A stretch of DNA of 64,000 bases, taken from UBA8190 sp003453695. GTDB taxonomy: Bacteria; Actinomycetota; Acidimicrobiia; Acidimicrobiales; UBA8190. A program made the position numbers and the translations under genes. The stretch lies in the NCBI GenBank assembly GCA_036796975.1, contig DAIRBY010000007.1:1-64000 (forward strand), written 5' to 3'. Shown in pieces: positions 23,967 to 34,114 of the stretch (its first letter is position 1; each line of letters opens with the position of its first letter). The notes under the pieces are model-generated. The model was not told where the DNA came from, did no database searches, and saw nothing but the letters and a program-made list of their open reading frames with translations.

Positions 23967-25130
23967 TCAGTGGCCCATGCCAACGCCCTGGGAGCGCTGG
24001 AGTGCCTTGCCCTCGGTTTGCAGTGCGGGCGCCACCATCACCTCGGCCTTCTGGAACTCCTTCACCGACTGGTGTCCCGTCGTGGCCATGGAGGTGCGCA
24101 GAGCGCCGAAGAGGTTCATGCGGCCGTCGTTCTCGTGGGCCGGGCCGAGAAGGATCTCCTGCAGGGTGCCGCGCACCGACGTGCGCACCCGGGCACCCCG
24201 GGGGAGGGTGGGGTGGAAGGTGGCCATGCCCCAGTGGAAGCCCCGGCACGGCGCCTCCTCGGCGGAGGACAGCGGGGAGCCCAGCATGACGGCGTCGGCC
24301 CCGCAGGCGATGGCCTTGGCGATGTCGCCGCCCCGGCTCATCCCCCCGTCGGCGATGACCTGCACGTACACACCGGTCTCGTCGAGGTGGCGCATGCGGG
24401 CCCCGGCCACGTCGGCGATGGCGGTGGCCTGGGGCACGCCCAGCCCGAGCACGCCCCGGGTGGTGCAGGCGTTGCCCGGGCCCACGCCCACGAGCACCCC
24501 CACGGCACCGGTGCGCATGAGGTGCAGGGCGGCCTGGTACGAGGCACAGCCGCCCACGATCACCGGGATCTCGAACTCCCGGATGAAGCGCTTCAGGTTG
24601 AGCGGCTCCGAGGACTTGGACACGTGCTCGGCGGACACCACCGTCCCCTGGATGACGAGCATGTCGAGCTCGCCGGCCAGGATGGCGGGAGCCAGCGCCT
24701 CGGTCTTCTGGGGGGTGACCGACGCGCAGGACACGACGCCAGAGGACTTGATCTCGCGGATCCGCTCGGTGACGAGCTCGGGCTTCACCGGCTCCAGGTA
24801 CATCTCCTGCATCCGGGCCGTGGCCTTGTCGTCGTCGAGCTCGGCGATCTCCTCGAAGAGCGGCTCGGGATCGGCGTAGCGGGTCCACAGCCCCTCCAGG
24901 TTGAGCACGGCCATGCCGCCGAGGCGCCCGATCTCCACCGCCGTCCGGGGGCTCACCACCCCGTCCATGGCGGCCGCCATGAGGGGCAGGTCGAAGCGGA
25001 AGGCGTCGATCTCCCAGGAGATGTCCACGTCCTCGGGGTCGCGGGTGCGCCGGCTCGGCACGATGGCGATGTCGTCGAAGCCGTAGGCGCGGCGCCCCGA
25101 CTTGTAGATGCCGATCTCGATCTCAGCCAC
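23967..25130 (-). CDS. guaB3: GuaB3-family IMP dehydrogenase-related protein
   Basis: A 387-aa TIM-barrel protein of the actinobacterial GuaB3 group. It has the family start EIGIYKSGRRAYGFDDIAIVPSRRT, LMAAAMDGVVSP, VGVGPGNACTTRGVLGLGVPQ with the loop Cys, and VIADGGMSRGGDIAKAIACGADAVMLGSPL for the phosphate. No CBS domains. Whether it makes XMP like classical IMPDH is not certain from sequence. It lies between the Nudix gene and pcrA on one strand; a guaB paralogue is not in the window. Confidence 0.93.
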   Translation of the reverse strand: MAEIEIGIYKSGRRAYGFDDIAIVPSRRTRDPEDVDISWEIDAFRFDLPLMAAAMDGVVSPRTAVEIGRLGGMAVLNLEGLWTRYADPEPLFEEIAELDDDKATARMQEMYLEPVKPELVTERIREIKSSGVVSCASVTPQKTEALAPAILAGELDMLVIQGTVVSAEHVSKSSEPLNLKRFIREFEIPVIVGGCASYQAALHLMRTGAVGVLVGVGPGNACTTRGVLGLGVPQATAIADVAGARMRHLDETGVYVQVIADGGMSRGGDIAKAIACGADAVMLGSPLSSAEEAPCRGFHWGMATFHPTLPRGARVRTSVRGTLQEILLGPAHENDGRMNLFGALRTSMATTGHQSVKEFQKAEVMVAPALQTEGKALQRSQGVGMGH

Positions 25131-25256
25131 CTGGCCGCCTCCTGCCCGTCTGCCCGCCTCACCCCCGGCCCGGCGCCGCGCGGTGAGGCTCTCCTCACCC
25201 TACCTGGCCGCAGTGTCGCTCCCGTGCCGGTCGCGACCGGTGTGACCAGGGCAAAC

Positions 25257-25970
25257 TCACACGTCCAGGGCGATGCGCAGCAGCTCCACCAGCACGCGGG
25301 CCGTGGCGCCCCACACCGTGTCGTCGGGGAGCTCGAAGAACCACATGGGGAACCAGCCCGGGTCCTCGACACCGGGGGGGACGGTGCGGCCGGGCAGGCG
25401 CCAACGCTCCTCCCGGAACACGCCGTCGGCGGCCAGCTCCGCCAGGCTCACGTCGAAGACGTGCTCGACCTCACCGGGGTTGGGCCGCAACAGCGGACGC
25501 CCGGGGAGCACGGCCACGACCGGGGTGATGGTGGCGCCCGACGAGAAGGTGGACAACGAGCTCAGCCGGCCCACCGCCTCGACGGCGCCGGGGTCCAGCC
25601 CGACCTCCTCGGCCGCCTCCCGGGTCGCCCCCCTCTCGGGGGACTCGCCGTGGTCGAGCCGGCCTCCCGGGAAGCTCACCTCCCCGGTGTGGGTGCGGAG
25701 GTGGGCGGCGCGCCGGGTGAGCACGACGCGCGCCTCGCCGCCCTCGTCGAAGAGCGGGACGAGGACGGCGGCGGGGGCGCCCAGGCCGGGCGGGGCGCCG
25801 AAGGTCACGCGCTCTGCTCCCGACAGGGCGTGGTGGCGGACGTGGACCGCCTCCACGACGCGGGCGAGGCGGATCCCGGTCCGGGAGGAAAGCGGAAGCC
25901 CGGCCCACGGGGCCGGGCTTCCGACTTCGATGTCGGGCGGCCGGGGGATGACCTGCCGCCGCTGCTCCAC
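25257..25970 (-). CDS. Nudix hydrolase, CoA pyrophosphatase type (NudL-like)
   Basis: The Nudix box at residues 102-124 (GGRLDHGESPERGATREAAEEVGL split around metal-binding E residues) matches GX5EX7REUXEEXGU fully. Just upstream LTRRAAHLRTHTGEVSFPGG is the signature that separates CoA diphosphatases (UPF0035/NudL, NUDT7) from other Nudix enzymes, so hydrolysis of CoA or acyl-CoA is likely. 237 aa. It sits between groL and guaB3, all on the minus strand. Confidence 0.85.
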   Translation of the reverse strand: MEQRRQVIPRPPDIEVGSPAPWAGLPLSSRTGIRLARVVEAVHVRHHALSGAERVTFGAPPGLGAPAAVLVPLFDEGGEARVVLTRRAAHLRTHTGEVSFPGGRLDHGESPERGATREAAEEVGLDPGAVEAVGRLSSLSTFSSGATITPVVAVLPGRPLLRPNPGEVEHVFDVSLAELAADGVFREERWRLPGRTVPPGVEDPGWFPMWFFELPDDTVWGATARVLVELLRIALDV

Positions 25971-25992
25971 GAGGGGCGAGCCTAGGAGGCCC

Positions 25993-27648
<1,656 letters not shown>

Positions 27649-27673
27649 GGCGGCTGCTTTCGGCTCGGAGGTG

Positions 27674-27973
27674 TTACTTCTTGCCCTGGACCTTGGCCAG
27701 GACGTCGCGGCTCGAGAGGATGAGGAGGTCCTCGCCGTCGACGGTGATCTCGGTGCCGCCGTACTTGGAGTAGACGACGGTGTCGCCCACCTTGACGTCG
27801 AGGGGCACGATCTCCCCGGTGTTCTCGGCCCGGCGGCCCGGGCCTACGGCCAGGACCTCGCCCTGCTGGGGCTTCTCCTTGGCGGTGTCGGGGATGACCA
27901 GGCCCGAGGCGGTGGTCTCCTCTGACTCACCGGGGCGGACCACGATGCGGTCTTCGAGGGGCTGGAGATTCAT
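27674..27973 (-). CDS. groS: 10-kDa co-chaperonin GroES
   Basis: The heptameric lid of GroEL. The 99-aa product has LQPLEDRIVVRPGESEETTASGLVIPDTAKEKP (the mobile loop with the GLVIP contact) and GEVLAVGPG, VGDTVVYSKYGGTEI, typical of the family. A CIRCE operator lies 26 bases upstream of its ATG, placing groS-groL under HrcA heat-shock control (known mechanism, inferred here). Confidence 0.97.
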   Translation of the reverse strand: MNLQPLEDRIVVRPGESEETTASGLVIPDTAKEKPQQGEVLAVGPGRRAENTGEIVPLDVKVGDTVVYSKYGGTEITVDGEDLLILSSRDVLAKVQGKK

Positions 27974-27998
27974 GGCGGCGATGGCCTCCTGGGACGGT

Positions 27999-28025
27999 TA
28001 GCACTCTGAGGTTCCGAGTGCTAAC
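27999..28025. promoter_or_regulatory. CIRCE operator (HrcA site)
   Basis: A perfect TTAGCACTC-N9-GAGTGCTAA inverted repeat, identical to the CIRCE consensus, just upstream of groS. HrcA is known to bind it and repress chaperonin genes. No hrcA gene is in the window. Confidence 0.95.
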
Positions 28026-28058
28026 GATAGCGGGAGGTCCGGGGTCGGGCAACCGCGC

Positions 28059-28089
<31 letters not shown>

Positions 28090-28098
28090 GCCCGCCGC

Positions 28099-28200
28099 GG
28101 AGACCCGCCCGCCGCGGAGACCCGCCCGCCGGGGAGACCCGACCGCCTAGGAGACCCGACCGCCTAGGAGACCCGACCGCCGGGGAGACCCGACCGCCTA
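28099..28200. repeat. Six 17-bp tandem repeats between tsaD and groS
   Basis: GGAGACCCG recurs with an exact 17-base period at 28099, 28116, 28133, 28150, 28167 and 28184. The variable part switches between CCGCGG-, CCGGGG- and CCTAGG-containing forms. The last copy contains the tsaD stop codon (CTA at 28198-28200). A shorter CGCCGGG-type repetition (28055-28090) leads toward the CIRCE side. Confidence 0.92.
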
Positions 28201-29232
28201 GGACAGCAGCGGCAGCGCCAGGGCCGGGTCGCAGGGCAGGTCGAGAGGGCTCGGCCCGAGGTGCTCGAGCTGCCACCACCCCGCCGCCGCGATCATCGCC
28301 GCGTTGTCGGTGCACATGGCCCGGCTCGGCAGGTAGACGGGCAGGCCCAGCTCTCCGGCGGCCCGGGTGGCGGCGTGGCGGAGGGGCCCGTTGGCGGCCA
28401 CCCCTCCGGCGAGGCAGATGCCGCCCGCCGACACCGCCCCGGCGCCGCGCACCGTCTTCTCCACCAGCACCTCCACGACCGCGGCCTGGAAGGAGGCGGC
28501 CACGTCCTCGTCACTGGCCTCGGGCCGGGCCCGCACGGCGCGGACCACGGCCGTCTTGAGCCCGCTGAAGGAGAGGTCGAGCCCGTCGTCGCGAAGCGGT
28601 CGGGGGAAGGAGAACGCGACGGGGTCGCCCGACTGGGCCGCCTGCTCGATGGCGGGCCCGCCCGGGTAGCCGAGGCCGAGGAAGCGGGCCACCTTGTCGA
28701 AGGCCTCGCCGGCGGCGTCGTCCAGGGTGGCCCCGAGACGGCGGTAACGGCCGGGGCCGTCCATGGCGAGCAGGAGGGTGTGGCCCCCGGACACGAGCAG
28801 CACCACGAGCGGCCAGCGGACGTCGCCGTGCTCGAGGAGGGCGGCGAAGAGGTGCCCTTCGAGGTGGTTGACCCCCACGAAGGGGACGTCCCACGCCAGT
28901 GCCAGGGCCTTGGCCTCGCTCGCCCCTACGAGGAGCGACCCCATGAGCCCGGGCCCCACCGTGGCCGCCACGGCGCACAGGTCCGGGCGCCGGCGGTCGA
29001 GCCCTGCCCCGGACAAGGCCTCGGCCAGGAGGGGTGTGAGCACCTCCAGATGGGCGCGCCCGGCCAGCTCGGGGACGACGCCGCCATAGGTGGCGTGCAG
29101 GTCGACCTGGCTCGAGAGCACCGACGAGCGGATGTCGCGCCCGCCGGCGACCACGGCGACCGCCGTCTCGTCACAGGAGGTCTCGATGCCGAGGACGGTC
29201 CCTCGGGCGGGGCCCTGGCCGTTGCCGCTCAC
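28198..29232 (-). CDS. tsaD: tRNA N6-threonylcarbamoyladenosine transferase TsaD
   Basis: Transfers threonylcarbamoyl to A37 of ANN-decoding tRNAs together with TsaB and TsaE. GIETSCDETAVAVV, the metal-binding NHLEGH, LLVSGGHTLLL, GYPGGP and SGLKTAVV are all present. The GTG at 29232 overlaps the rimI stop (GTGA) and gives 344 aa, as expected. Its stop codon lies inside the first unit of a 17-bp tandem array. Confidence 0.97.
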   Translation of the reverse strand: MSGNGQGPARGTVLGIETSCDETAVAVVAGGRDIRSSVLSSQVDLHATYGGVVPELAGRAHLEVLTPLLAEALSGAGLDRRRPDLCAVAATVGPGLMGSLLVGASEAKALALAWDVPFVGVNHLEGHLFAALLEHGDVRWPLVVLLVSGGHTLLLAMDGPGRYRRLGATLDDAAGEAFDKVARFLGLGYPGGPAIEQAAQSGDPVAFSFPRPLRDDGLDLSFSGLKTAVVRAVRARPEASDEDVAASFQAAVVEVLVEKTVRGAGAVSAGGICLAGGVAANGPLRHAATRAAGELGLPVYLPSRAMCTDNAAMIAAAGWWQLEHLGPSPLDLPCDPALALPLLS

Positions 29233-29786
29233 GAGCCCGAACGCAGGCGCGCTTCGATGGACGCCAGGCGCTGGGTGTACGACTCGCCGTCGATGTCGTG
29301 CACCCACATGACGATGGCGTCCTCCCCCGTTTCGGCGTAGTAGTTGCGCCGCACCCCGGCGGGGGCGAAGCCGAAGCGGCGGTACAACACCTGGGCGGCG
29401 GAATTGGACGCCCGCACCTCCAGGGTCATGTGCCGGCATCCCAGCCCCAGAGCGGCGCGCGCCATGTCGAGCAACAACACGGTGCCGATGCCGTGGCGCT
29501 GCCACTCGGGGTCCACGGTCAAGGTGGTGACGTGTCCCTCGTCCTGCACCACCATGAGCCCGCAGTAGCCGACCACGAGAGGGCCGATGGTGGCCACCGT
29601 GTAGCGACGCGACGTCCGCTGGGCCAGCTCGGAGAGAAACAGCGTGGCCGACCACGGCCGCGGGTAGCACTCCTCCTCGATACGCATCACCGAGCGCAGC
29701 TGGCGGCGCCGCATGGGCACGACGCGCACGGCGCCGACGATGTCACCGCCCTGGTCGGCCCGGTCGAAGAGCTCGCCCACGTTCAC
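29229..29786 (-). CDS. rimI: Ribosomal-protein-alanine acetyltransferase RimI-like
   Basis: A GNAT acetyltransferase of 185 aa. MRIEEECYPRPWSATLFLSEL is the usual RimI substrate-side opening, VDPEWQRHGIGTVLL is the acetyl-CoA loop (QRHGIG), and EVRASNSAAQVLYRRFGF is the conserved C-terminal segment. GTG start in a GTGA overlap with tsaB and GTGA into tsaD. It may acetylate S18 or other N-termini; the link with the t6A genes is a conserved neighbourhood. Confidence 0.92.
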   Translation of the reverse strand: MNVGELFDRADQGGDIVGAVRVVPMRRRQLRSVMRIEEECYPRPWSATLFLSELAQRTSRRYTVATIGPLVVGYCGLMVVQDEGHVTTLTVDPEWQRHGIGTVLLLDMARAALGLGCRHMTLEVRASNSAAQVLYRRFGFAPAGVRRNYYAETGEDAIVMWVHDIDGESYTQRLASIEARLRSGS

Positions 29787-30529
29787 GTCCCTGCCACCGG
29801 ACGGGTCGGCATGCGCTGCTCCCAGTTGATGCGAACGTCGGCAGGCCGCAGGTACCGGGCGGCCACCTGCTCGGCGGGACACCCCGCACCGGCGGTGGCG
29901 CGCGCCAGGCCGGTGACGGCCAGCACGCCGACGTCGGGGAAGAGCGGGGACGGCGACACCTCCGCACCCCGGCGGCGCAGCAGCTCGGCGAACCGACGGG
30001 CGCCGTCGCCGATGCACACACAGCGCCGCCCTTCCTCGACGAGGGCGGCGATCTGCGCGGCGAGGGCCTCGGGGTCGAACAGGCCGTCCTCTCCCAGGCG
30101 GCGGAGCGGCAGTGCTGCGCCGGTGAGCTCGTAACGAGCGGAGAACACGAGCGCCCGGCGGGCGTCCACCACGGGCACGAGCACGCAACCGGCGGCACCG
30201 TCCGCCCAGGGCGAGCCGGCGGCCGCCAGAGCCAGCACCTCGAGGCTCGTCATCTCCACCACCGGGATGTCGAGGGCGAAACCGAGGGCCTTGGCGGTCG
30301 AGACACCCACCCGCAACCCCGTGAACAGTCCCGGGCCCACGTCGACGCACAGCGCGTCCAGCTCCGACAGGCGCACCCCGGCGCGCTCGCACACGAACGA
30401 CACGGCGGGGGCCATGCTCTCGCCGTGACGGCGGCCCCGTTGGAGCGTGAAGGCGGCGAGCACCCCGTCGTCGTCGGCCAGGGCGACGCCGGCGGCCTCG
30501 GTGGCCGATTCGAGAGCGAGCACGAGCAC
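29783..30529 (-). CDS. tsaB: t6A biosynthesis protein TsaB
   Basis: A catalytically inactive TsaD-like partner (ASKHA fold). It begins LVLALESATEAAGVAL and has the family signature VDVGPGLFTGLRVGVSTAKALGF at about residues 66-88. The GTG at 30529, 5 bases after the tsaE stop, is taken as the start (248 aa); another GTG two codons on is possible. Encoded between tsaE and rimI in the classic order. Confidence 0.94.
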   Translation of the reverse strand: MLVLALESATEAAGVALADDDGVLAAFTLQRGRRHGESMAPAVSFVCERAGVRLSELDALCVDVGPGLFTGLRVGVSTAKALGFALDIPVVEMTSLEVLALAAAGSPWADGAAGCVLVPVVDARRALVFSARYELTGAALPLRRLGEDGLFDPEALAAQIAALVEEGRRCVCIGDGARRFAELLRRRGAEVSPSPLFPDVGVLAVTGLARATAGAGCPAEQVAARYLRPADVRINWEQRMPTRPVAGT

Positions 30530-30534
30530 GACGT

Positions 30535-31083
30535 TCAGCTCTCCGGCGAGCCGTTCATCAGGCCGCGCAGCTCGGCGACCTGCCGCCCGCCCTCGCGGAC
30601 CACGTCGACGGTGATGTGGCGGAGGTCCTCCTGAGCCATGTCGGGGTCGATCCGCACCACCACGGCGGCACTCCCGAGCGCCCCGCCGGCGGCGTCGCCC
30701 CACTCCACCACGGCGGCGGCGTCCTCCTCGACCAGCTCGCCCAGGGCCAGATCGGCGAGCTCGCCGGTGCGCTCCATCCGGTACAGATCGGCGTGGAGCA
30801 GCGTGCGCAGCGCCGTGGGGTTCCCGGGGCCTCCCGCCGGGGCGCAGCTGTAGGGGCGAAGGAGCGTGAAGGTCGGGCTCGTCACCTGTTCCTCCACGCC
30901 GAGCCCCATGGCCATGCCTTGGACGAAGGTCGTCTTCCCGGCACCCAGCTCCCCCACCAGCAGCACCACGTCGCCGGGACGCAGCGCCCGTGCCAGCGCG
31001 GCGCCGAGCGTGCGCGTGGCCGTCGCCGAGGAGGTGTCGATGCCGAGCACGACGCGGGGGCCCGGTCCTTGGATCTCGGCCAT
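30535..31083 (-). CDS. tsaE: t6A biosynthesis ATPase TsaE
   Basis: A small P-loop ATPase needed for t6A turnover. Walker A VGELGAGKTTFVQGMA at about residues 42-57, then VTSPTFTLLRPY and LLHADLYRME (Asp for metal) as in the family; VVEWGD completes the set. 182 aa from the ATG at 31083, with an extended C-terminus. It lies 8 bases downstream of the UDG gene. Confidence 0.94.
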   Translation of the reverse strand: MAEIQGPGPRVVLGIDTSSATATRTLGAALARALRPGDVVLLVGELGAGKTTFVQGMAMGLGVEEQVTSPTFTLLRPYSCAPAGGPGNPTALRTLLHADLYRMERTGELADLALGELVEEDAAAVVEWGDAAGGALGSAAVVVRIDPDMAQEDLRHITVDVVREGGRQVAELRGLMNGSPES

Positions 31084-31091
31084 CGCCGGCC

Positions 31092-31664
31092 TCACGCGTC
31101 GGGGTGCTCGAGAAGCCGCTTGGCCCGCACGAAGTCGGCGCGCATCTCGGCCACCACTTCGGCGCCGCCGCGCAGGGCGGCAGCCGGGTGGTAGGTGGGG
31201 ACCAGCTGCCCGCCACGGAACGGGTAGGCCCGGCCGCGCAGACGGCGGATGCCCTCGTTGGTCTCGAGCATCAGCCGGGTGGCGAAGTTCCCGAGTGTCA
31301 CGACCACCGACGGGTCGATGAGGTCGAGCTTGGCGTCGAGGAAGGGGCGGCACGCCTCGATCTCGGCGGGAAGCGGATCGCGGTTGCCGGGAGGCCGGCA
31401 CATCACCACGTTGGCGATGTAGCACTGGGTGCGGTCGATCCCCATCTCCTGGCGCATGAGCGTGTCGAGCAGCTTGCCCGAGCGGCCCACGAACGGCTCA
31501 CCTTGCAGGTCCTCCTCCCGCCCGGGGCCCTCGCCGATGAACATGAGCTCGGCCTTCGGGGCCCCGACGCCCCACACGACCTGGGTGCGGCCCTTCGCCA
31601 GCGGACAGCGGGTGCAGGTGGCGGCTTCGAGCGCCAGCTCCTCCAACGTGGGCACCTGGCGCAT
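31092..31664 (-). CDS. Uracil-DNA glycosylase, family 4 (4Fe-4S)
   Basis: Removes uracil from DNA. The N-terminal CTRCPLAKGRTQVVWG has two of the four cluster Cys; MFIGEGPGREEDLQGEPFVGRSGKLLD is motif A, and YHPAAALRG near the end is motif B of the family 4 (thermophile/actinobacterial) enzymes. Further Cys for the cluster are in YIANVVMCRPPGNRDP and the EACRPF segment. 190 aa. It is co-directional with tsaE. Confidence 0.93.
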   Translation of the reverse strand: MRQVPTLEELALEAATCTRCPLAKGRTQVVWGVGAPKAELMFIGEGPGREEDLQGEPFVGRSGKLLDTLMRQEMGIDRTQCYIANVVMCRPPGNRDPLPAEIEACRPFLDAKLDLIDPSVVVTLGNFATRLMLETNEGIRRLRGRAYPFRGGQLVPTYHPAAALRGGAEVVAEMRADFVRAKRLLEHPDA

Positions 31665-31763
31665 GGTACCGCTGGTCCTGCCGACGACCGCCGGCCGCCC
31701 CGACAGGAGACACGTGCAGGCACGCGCCGCGCCGCACCGGCGGCAGGTGGCAAGGGGCGGCGG

Positions 31764-32792
31764 TCAGGCCACCTTGGCGCAGAACTCTTCGAGCAGCCGG
31801 GAGAACTCGTGGCGGCGCTCGAGCATGGGCATGTGCCCGCAGCGGGGCAGCTCCACCAGTTGCGCCTGCGGGATGACGTCGGCCATCCGACGGGCGGGGT
31901 GCGGGCCCACCAGACGGTCATGGGACCCCACCACGACGAGCAGGGGGAGCTCGATGTCGATCAACCCGGCGGACAGGTCGACGCCGCCCAGCATGGGGGC
32001 GAGTTGGGCGAAGGCGCCGATGGGCATGGCCTGGTGCACCTCCTCGACGAAGCGCACCTGGGCCGGCACGGGCTCGGGACCGAAGCCGAAGCGCGTCAGC
32101 CACCAGCGCAGGTCCTCGCTGGGTGCCAGCGCCGCCCCGGCCCGCTCGAGCATGAGCAGGGCGCGGCGCGTGGCCGGGGTGGTGGCCTGCGACCACTGCG
32201 ACCACCCGGGCAGGCGCACCGTCGGCCCCGGCGTGCTCGACACCACCACGACGCCGCAGAAGCGCTCCGAGGGCGACGTGCCGGCGAGGTCCTGGGCGAG
32301 CTTGAGCGCCACGATGCCGCCCATGGAGTGACCCACGAGCAGACAGCCGCGCAGGTGGAGGGCGTCGACGACGGCGCGCACGTCGTCTGCCATGGTCTCG
32401 ATGTCCCACGGACGGCTCCCCGACGTGGAACGGCCGTGCCCACGCAGGTCCACCGCCACCACCCGGTGTCGCGCCGACAAGTCGGTCAGCTGATGCACCC
32501 ACACGGCACTCGAGAGCATCATCCCGTGCAGCAGCAGCAGCCCCGGCCCCGACCCACGCTCGACGACGTGGATGGTGGCGCCGTCCTCGACGCTGACGTC
32601 GTGGTGCACGAGGTCGTCGGGGAGGACGAGCCCCTCGTCCTCGTACCCCCGGCGGGCCTCCTCCCGGGCGCGCCGCACGGCGCGGTGCTGCGCGGCCAGG
32701 GCGGTGGCTGCGGCGGTGGCCGCCGCCAGCGCCAGCCCGCCACCGACAAGTGCCCGTCCCGACAACGACACCCGCCGTCTCCGTTCGCTCAC
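31764..32792 (-). CDS. Alpha/beta hydrolase with N-terminal membrane anchor
   Basis: 342 aa. An N-terminal basic stretch and hydrophobic Ala/Leu segment (residues about 10-33) suggest a membrane anchor or signal. The hydrolase fold follows: LLLLHGMML (oxyanion), VVAVDLRGHGRS, nucleophile elbow VGHSMGGIVA, acid in VVGSHDRLVGP and catalytic His in CGHMPMLE. Substrate unknown. Found in this position (between alr and the t6A genes) in many actinobacteria. Start GTG overlaps the alr stop (GTGA). Confidence 0.9.
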   Translation of the reverse strand: MSERRRRVSLSGRALVGGGLALAAATAAATALAAQHRAVRRAREEARRGYEDEGLVLPDDLVHHDVSVEDGATIHVVERGSGPGLLLLHGMMLSSAVWVHQLTDLSARHRVVAVDLRGHGRSTSGSRPWDIETMADDVRAVVDALHLRGCLLVGHSMGGIVALKLAQDLAGTSPSERFCGVVVVSSTPGPTVRLPGWSQWSQATTPATRRALLMLERAGAALAPSEDLRWWLTRFGFGPEPVPAQVRFVEEVHQAMPIGAFAQLAPMLGGVDLSAGLIDIELPLLVVVGSHDRLVGPHPARRMADVIPQAQLVELPRCGHMPMLERRHEFSRLLEEFCAKVA

Positions 32793-34093
32793 CGCAGGTC
32801 CCCTCCCCCGCTCGTCGGCTGCGCCAGTCTGCCCTGCAACCGGTCGTGCCCGCTGTCGACCACCACCCGGGGGACCCGGGGACCGATGTCGCACACCACC
32901 TCGTAGGCGATGGTGTCGAGGGCGCGGGCCCAGTCCCACGCCGAGACCTGCTCCTCCCCCTGGCTGCCGATGAGCACGACCTCGTCGCCCGCGGCCACGT
33001 CCGGGTCGGGCCCGCAGTCGACCAGGATCTGGTCCATGGTCACCGTGCCCGCCAGAGGGCGGCGCCGGCCCCCCACGAGCACCACCCCCCCGGCTTCGAA
33101 GTAGCGCCGGGGCATACCGTCGGCGTACCCCAACGGCACGGTCGCCACCACGGACGGCTCCGGCAACGGGTATCGCCGCCCGTATGAGGGGCGCTCCCCG
33201 GTGTCGAGCGCCCGCACCATCGACCCCCGGGCCCGCAGCGACAGCACGGGGCGCAGCCCGGCGGTGGCGCCGGCACGTGCGGCGTCCTTCCCCTCTCGGC
33301 CCGTCCCCGAGACCCCCGCCAGAGCCACCCGGAGGGCCGGTCCGACCTCGAGAGCGGGAAGCAGGCCGTACACCGAGATCCCGCAGCGGACCAGATCGAG
33401 GCGGCTGTCGGGGTAGCAGATGGCCCCGGCCGAGTTGGCGGCGTGGTGGAGGGGGGCGGCGAGACCGGCGTCGGCCAGCACCCGCCGCACCTGCGCGAAG
33501 CGAGCCAGCTGGGTGGCGGTGAAGGCGCGGTCCTCGTCGGCGGTGCCGTCGGCGACGGCCAGATGCGTCCACAGCCCGGCGAAGCGCAGGTGGTCCGCCG
33601 CCACCACGGCGCCCACGATCTCGGCGGCGTCGCCGGGGTCGGCCCCGACACGGTGCATGCCCGTGTCCACCTTCACGTGGGCGTCGACGACCTTGTGGGC
33701 CTCGGCGGCCGCCTCGGCCAGGGCGCGCACCCCGGCCCGGCTGTACACGGTCGGGGTGAGGTCGCGCGCCACGGCGTCGGACATGGCATCCTCGGTCGGC
33801 TCGGACAGCAGCAGCACGGGGGCGTCGATGCCGGCCCGGCGCAGCTCGGCACCCTCCTCGACGAGAGCCACGGCCAGCCAGGCCGCCCCCGCCTCCACGG
33901 CGGCCCCGGCCACCGCCACGGCGCCGTGGCCGTAGCCGTCGGCCTTCACCACCACGCACAGCTGGGCGGGCGCCACCAGACGCCGGAGCAGCGACACGTT
34001 GTGGCGGACGGCGGCGAGGTCCACCTCGGCCCACACCGGCCGCTGCCCGGGCGGGGCTCCCAGGGCCGTGCTCGATCCCGGACGGTCAGCCAC
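32789..34093 (-). CDS. alr: Alanine racemase
   Basis: A PLP enzyme making D-alanine for peptidoglycan. VVKADGYGHGAV carries the PLP lysine (about residue 50); VKVDTGMHRVG, HHAANSAG, VRCGISVYGL and VPLGYADGMPRRY with GTVTMDQILVD, containing the catalytic Tyr region and Met-Asp pair, are all seen. 434 aa. The GTG at 34093 is the last of three GTGs spaced 10 bases apart; the first two give only five-residue peptides. Confidence 0.95.
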   Translation of the reverse strand: MADRPGSSTALGAPPGQRPVWAEVDLAAVRHNVSLLRRLVAPAQLCVVVKADGYGHGAVAVAGAAVEAGAAWLAVALVEEGAELRRAGIDAPVLLLSEPTEDAMSDAVARDLTPTVYSRAGVRALAEAAAEAHKVVDAHVKVDTGMHRVGADPGDAAEIVGAVVAADHLRFAGLWTHLAVADGTADEDRAFTATQLARFAQVRRVLADAGLAAPLHHAANSAGAICYPDSRLDLVRCGISVYGLLPALEVGPALRVALAGVSGTGREGKDAARAGATAGLRPVLSLRARGSMVRALDTGERPSYGRRYPLPEPSVVATVPLGYADGMPRRYFEAGGVVLVGGRRRPLAGTVTMDQILVDCGPDPDVAAGDEVVLIGSQGEEQVSAWDWARALDTIAYEVVCDIGPRVPRVVVDSGHDRLQGRLAQPTSGGGDLR

Positions 34094-34114
34094 GGTCAGC
34101 CACGATCAGCCACG
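34085..34114 (-). repeat. Three decamer repeats over the nnr stop and alr start
   Basis: The minus-strand unit CGTGGCTGAY is repeated three times. The first copy contains the nnr stop (TGA 34108-34106). GTG codons fall at 34113, 34103 and 34093; the first two open MADRG peptides that stop at TGA (34098-34096 and 34088-34086), and the third opens alr (MADRPGSS). Confidence 0.85.

Noticed and set aside
23897..23983. pcrA start at the TTG at 23983
   Set aside because: It would overlap guaB3 and add 29 unconserved-looking residues; the GTG at 23896 has a better ribosome site.
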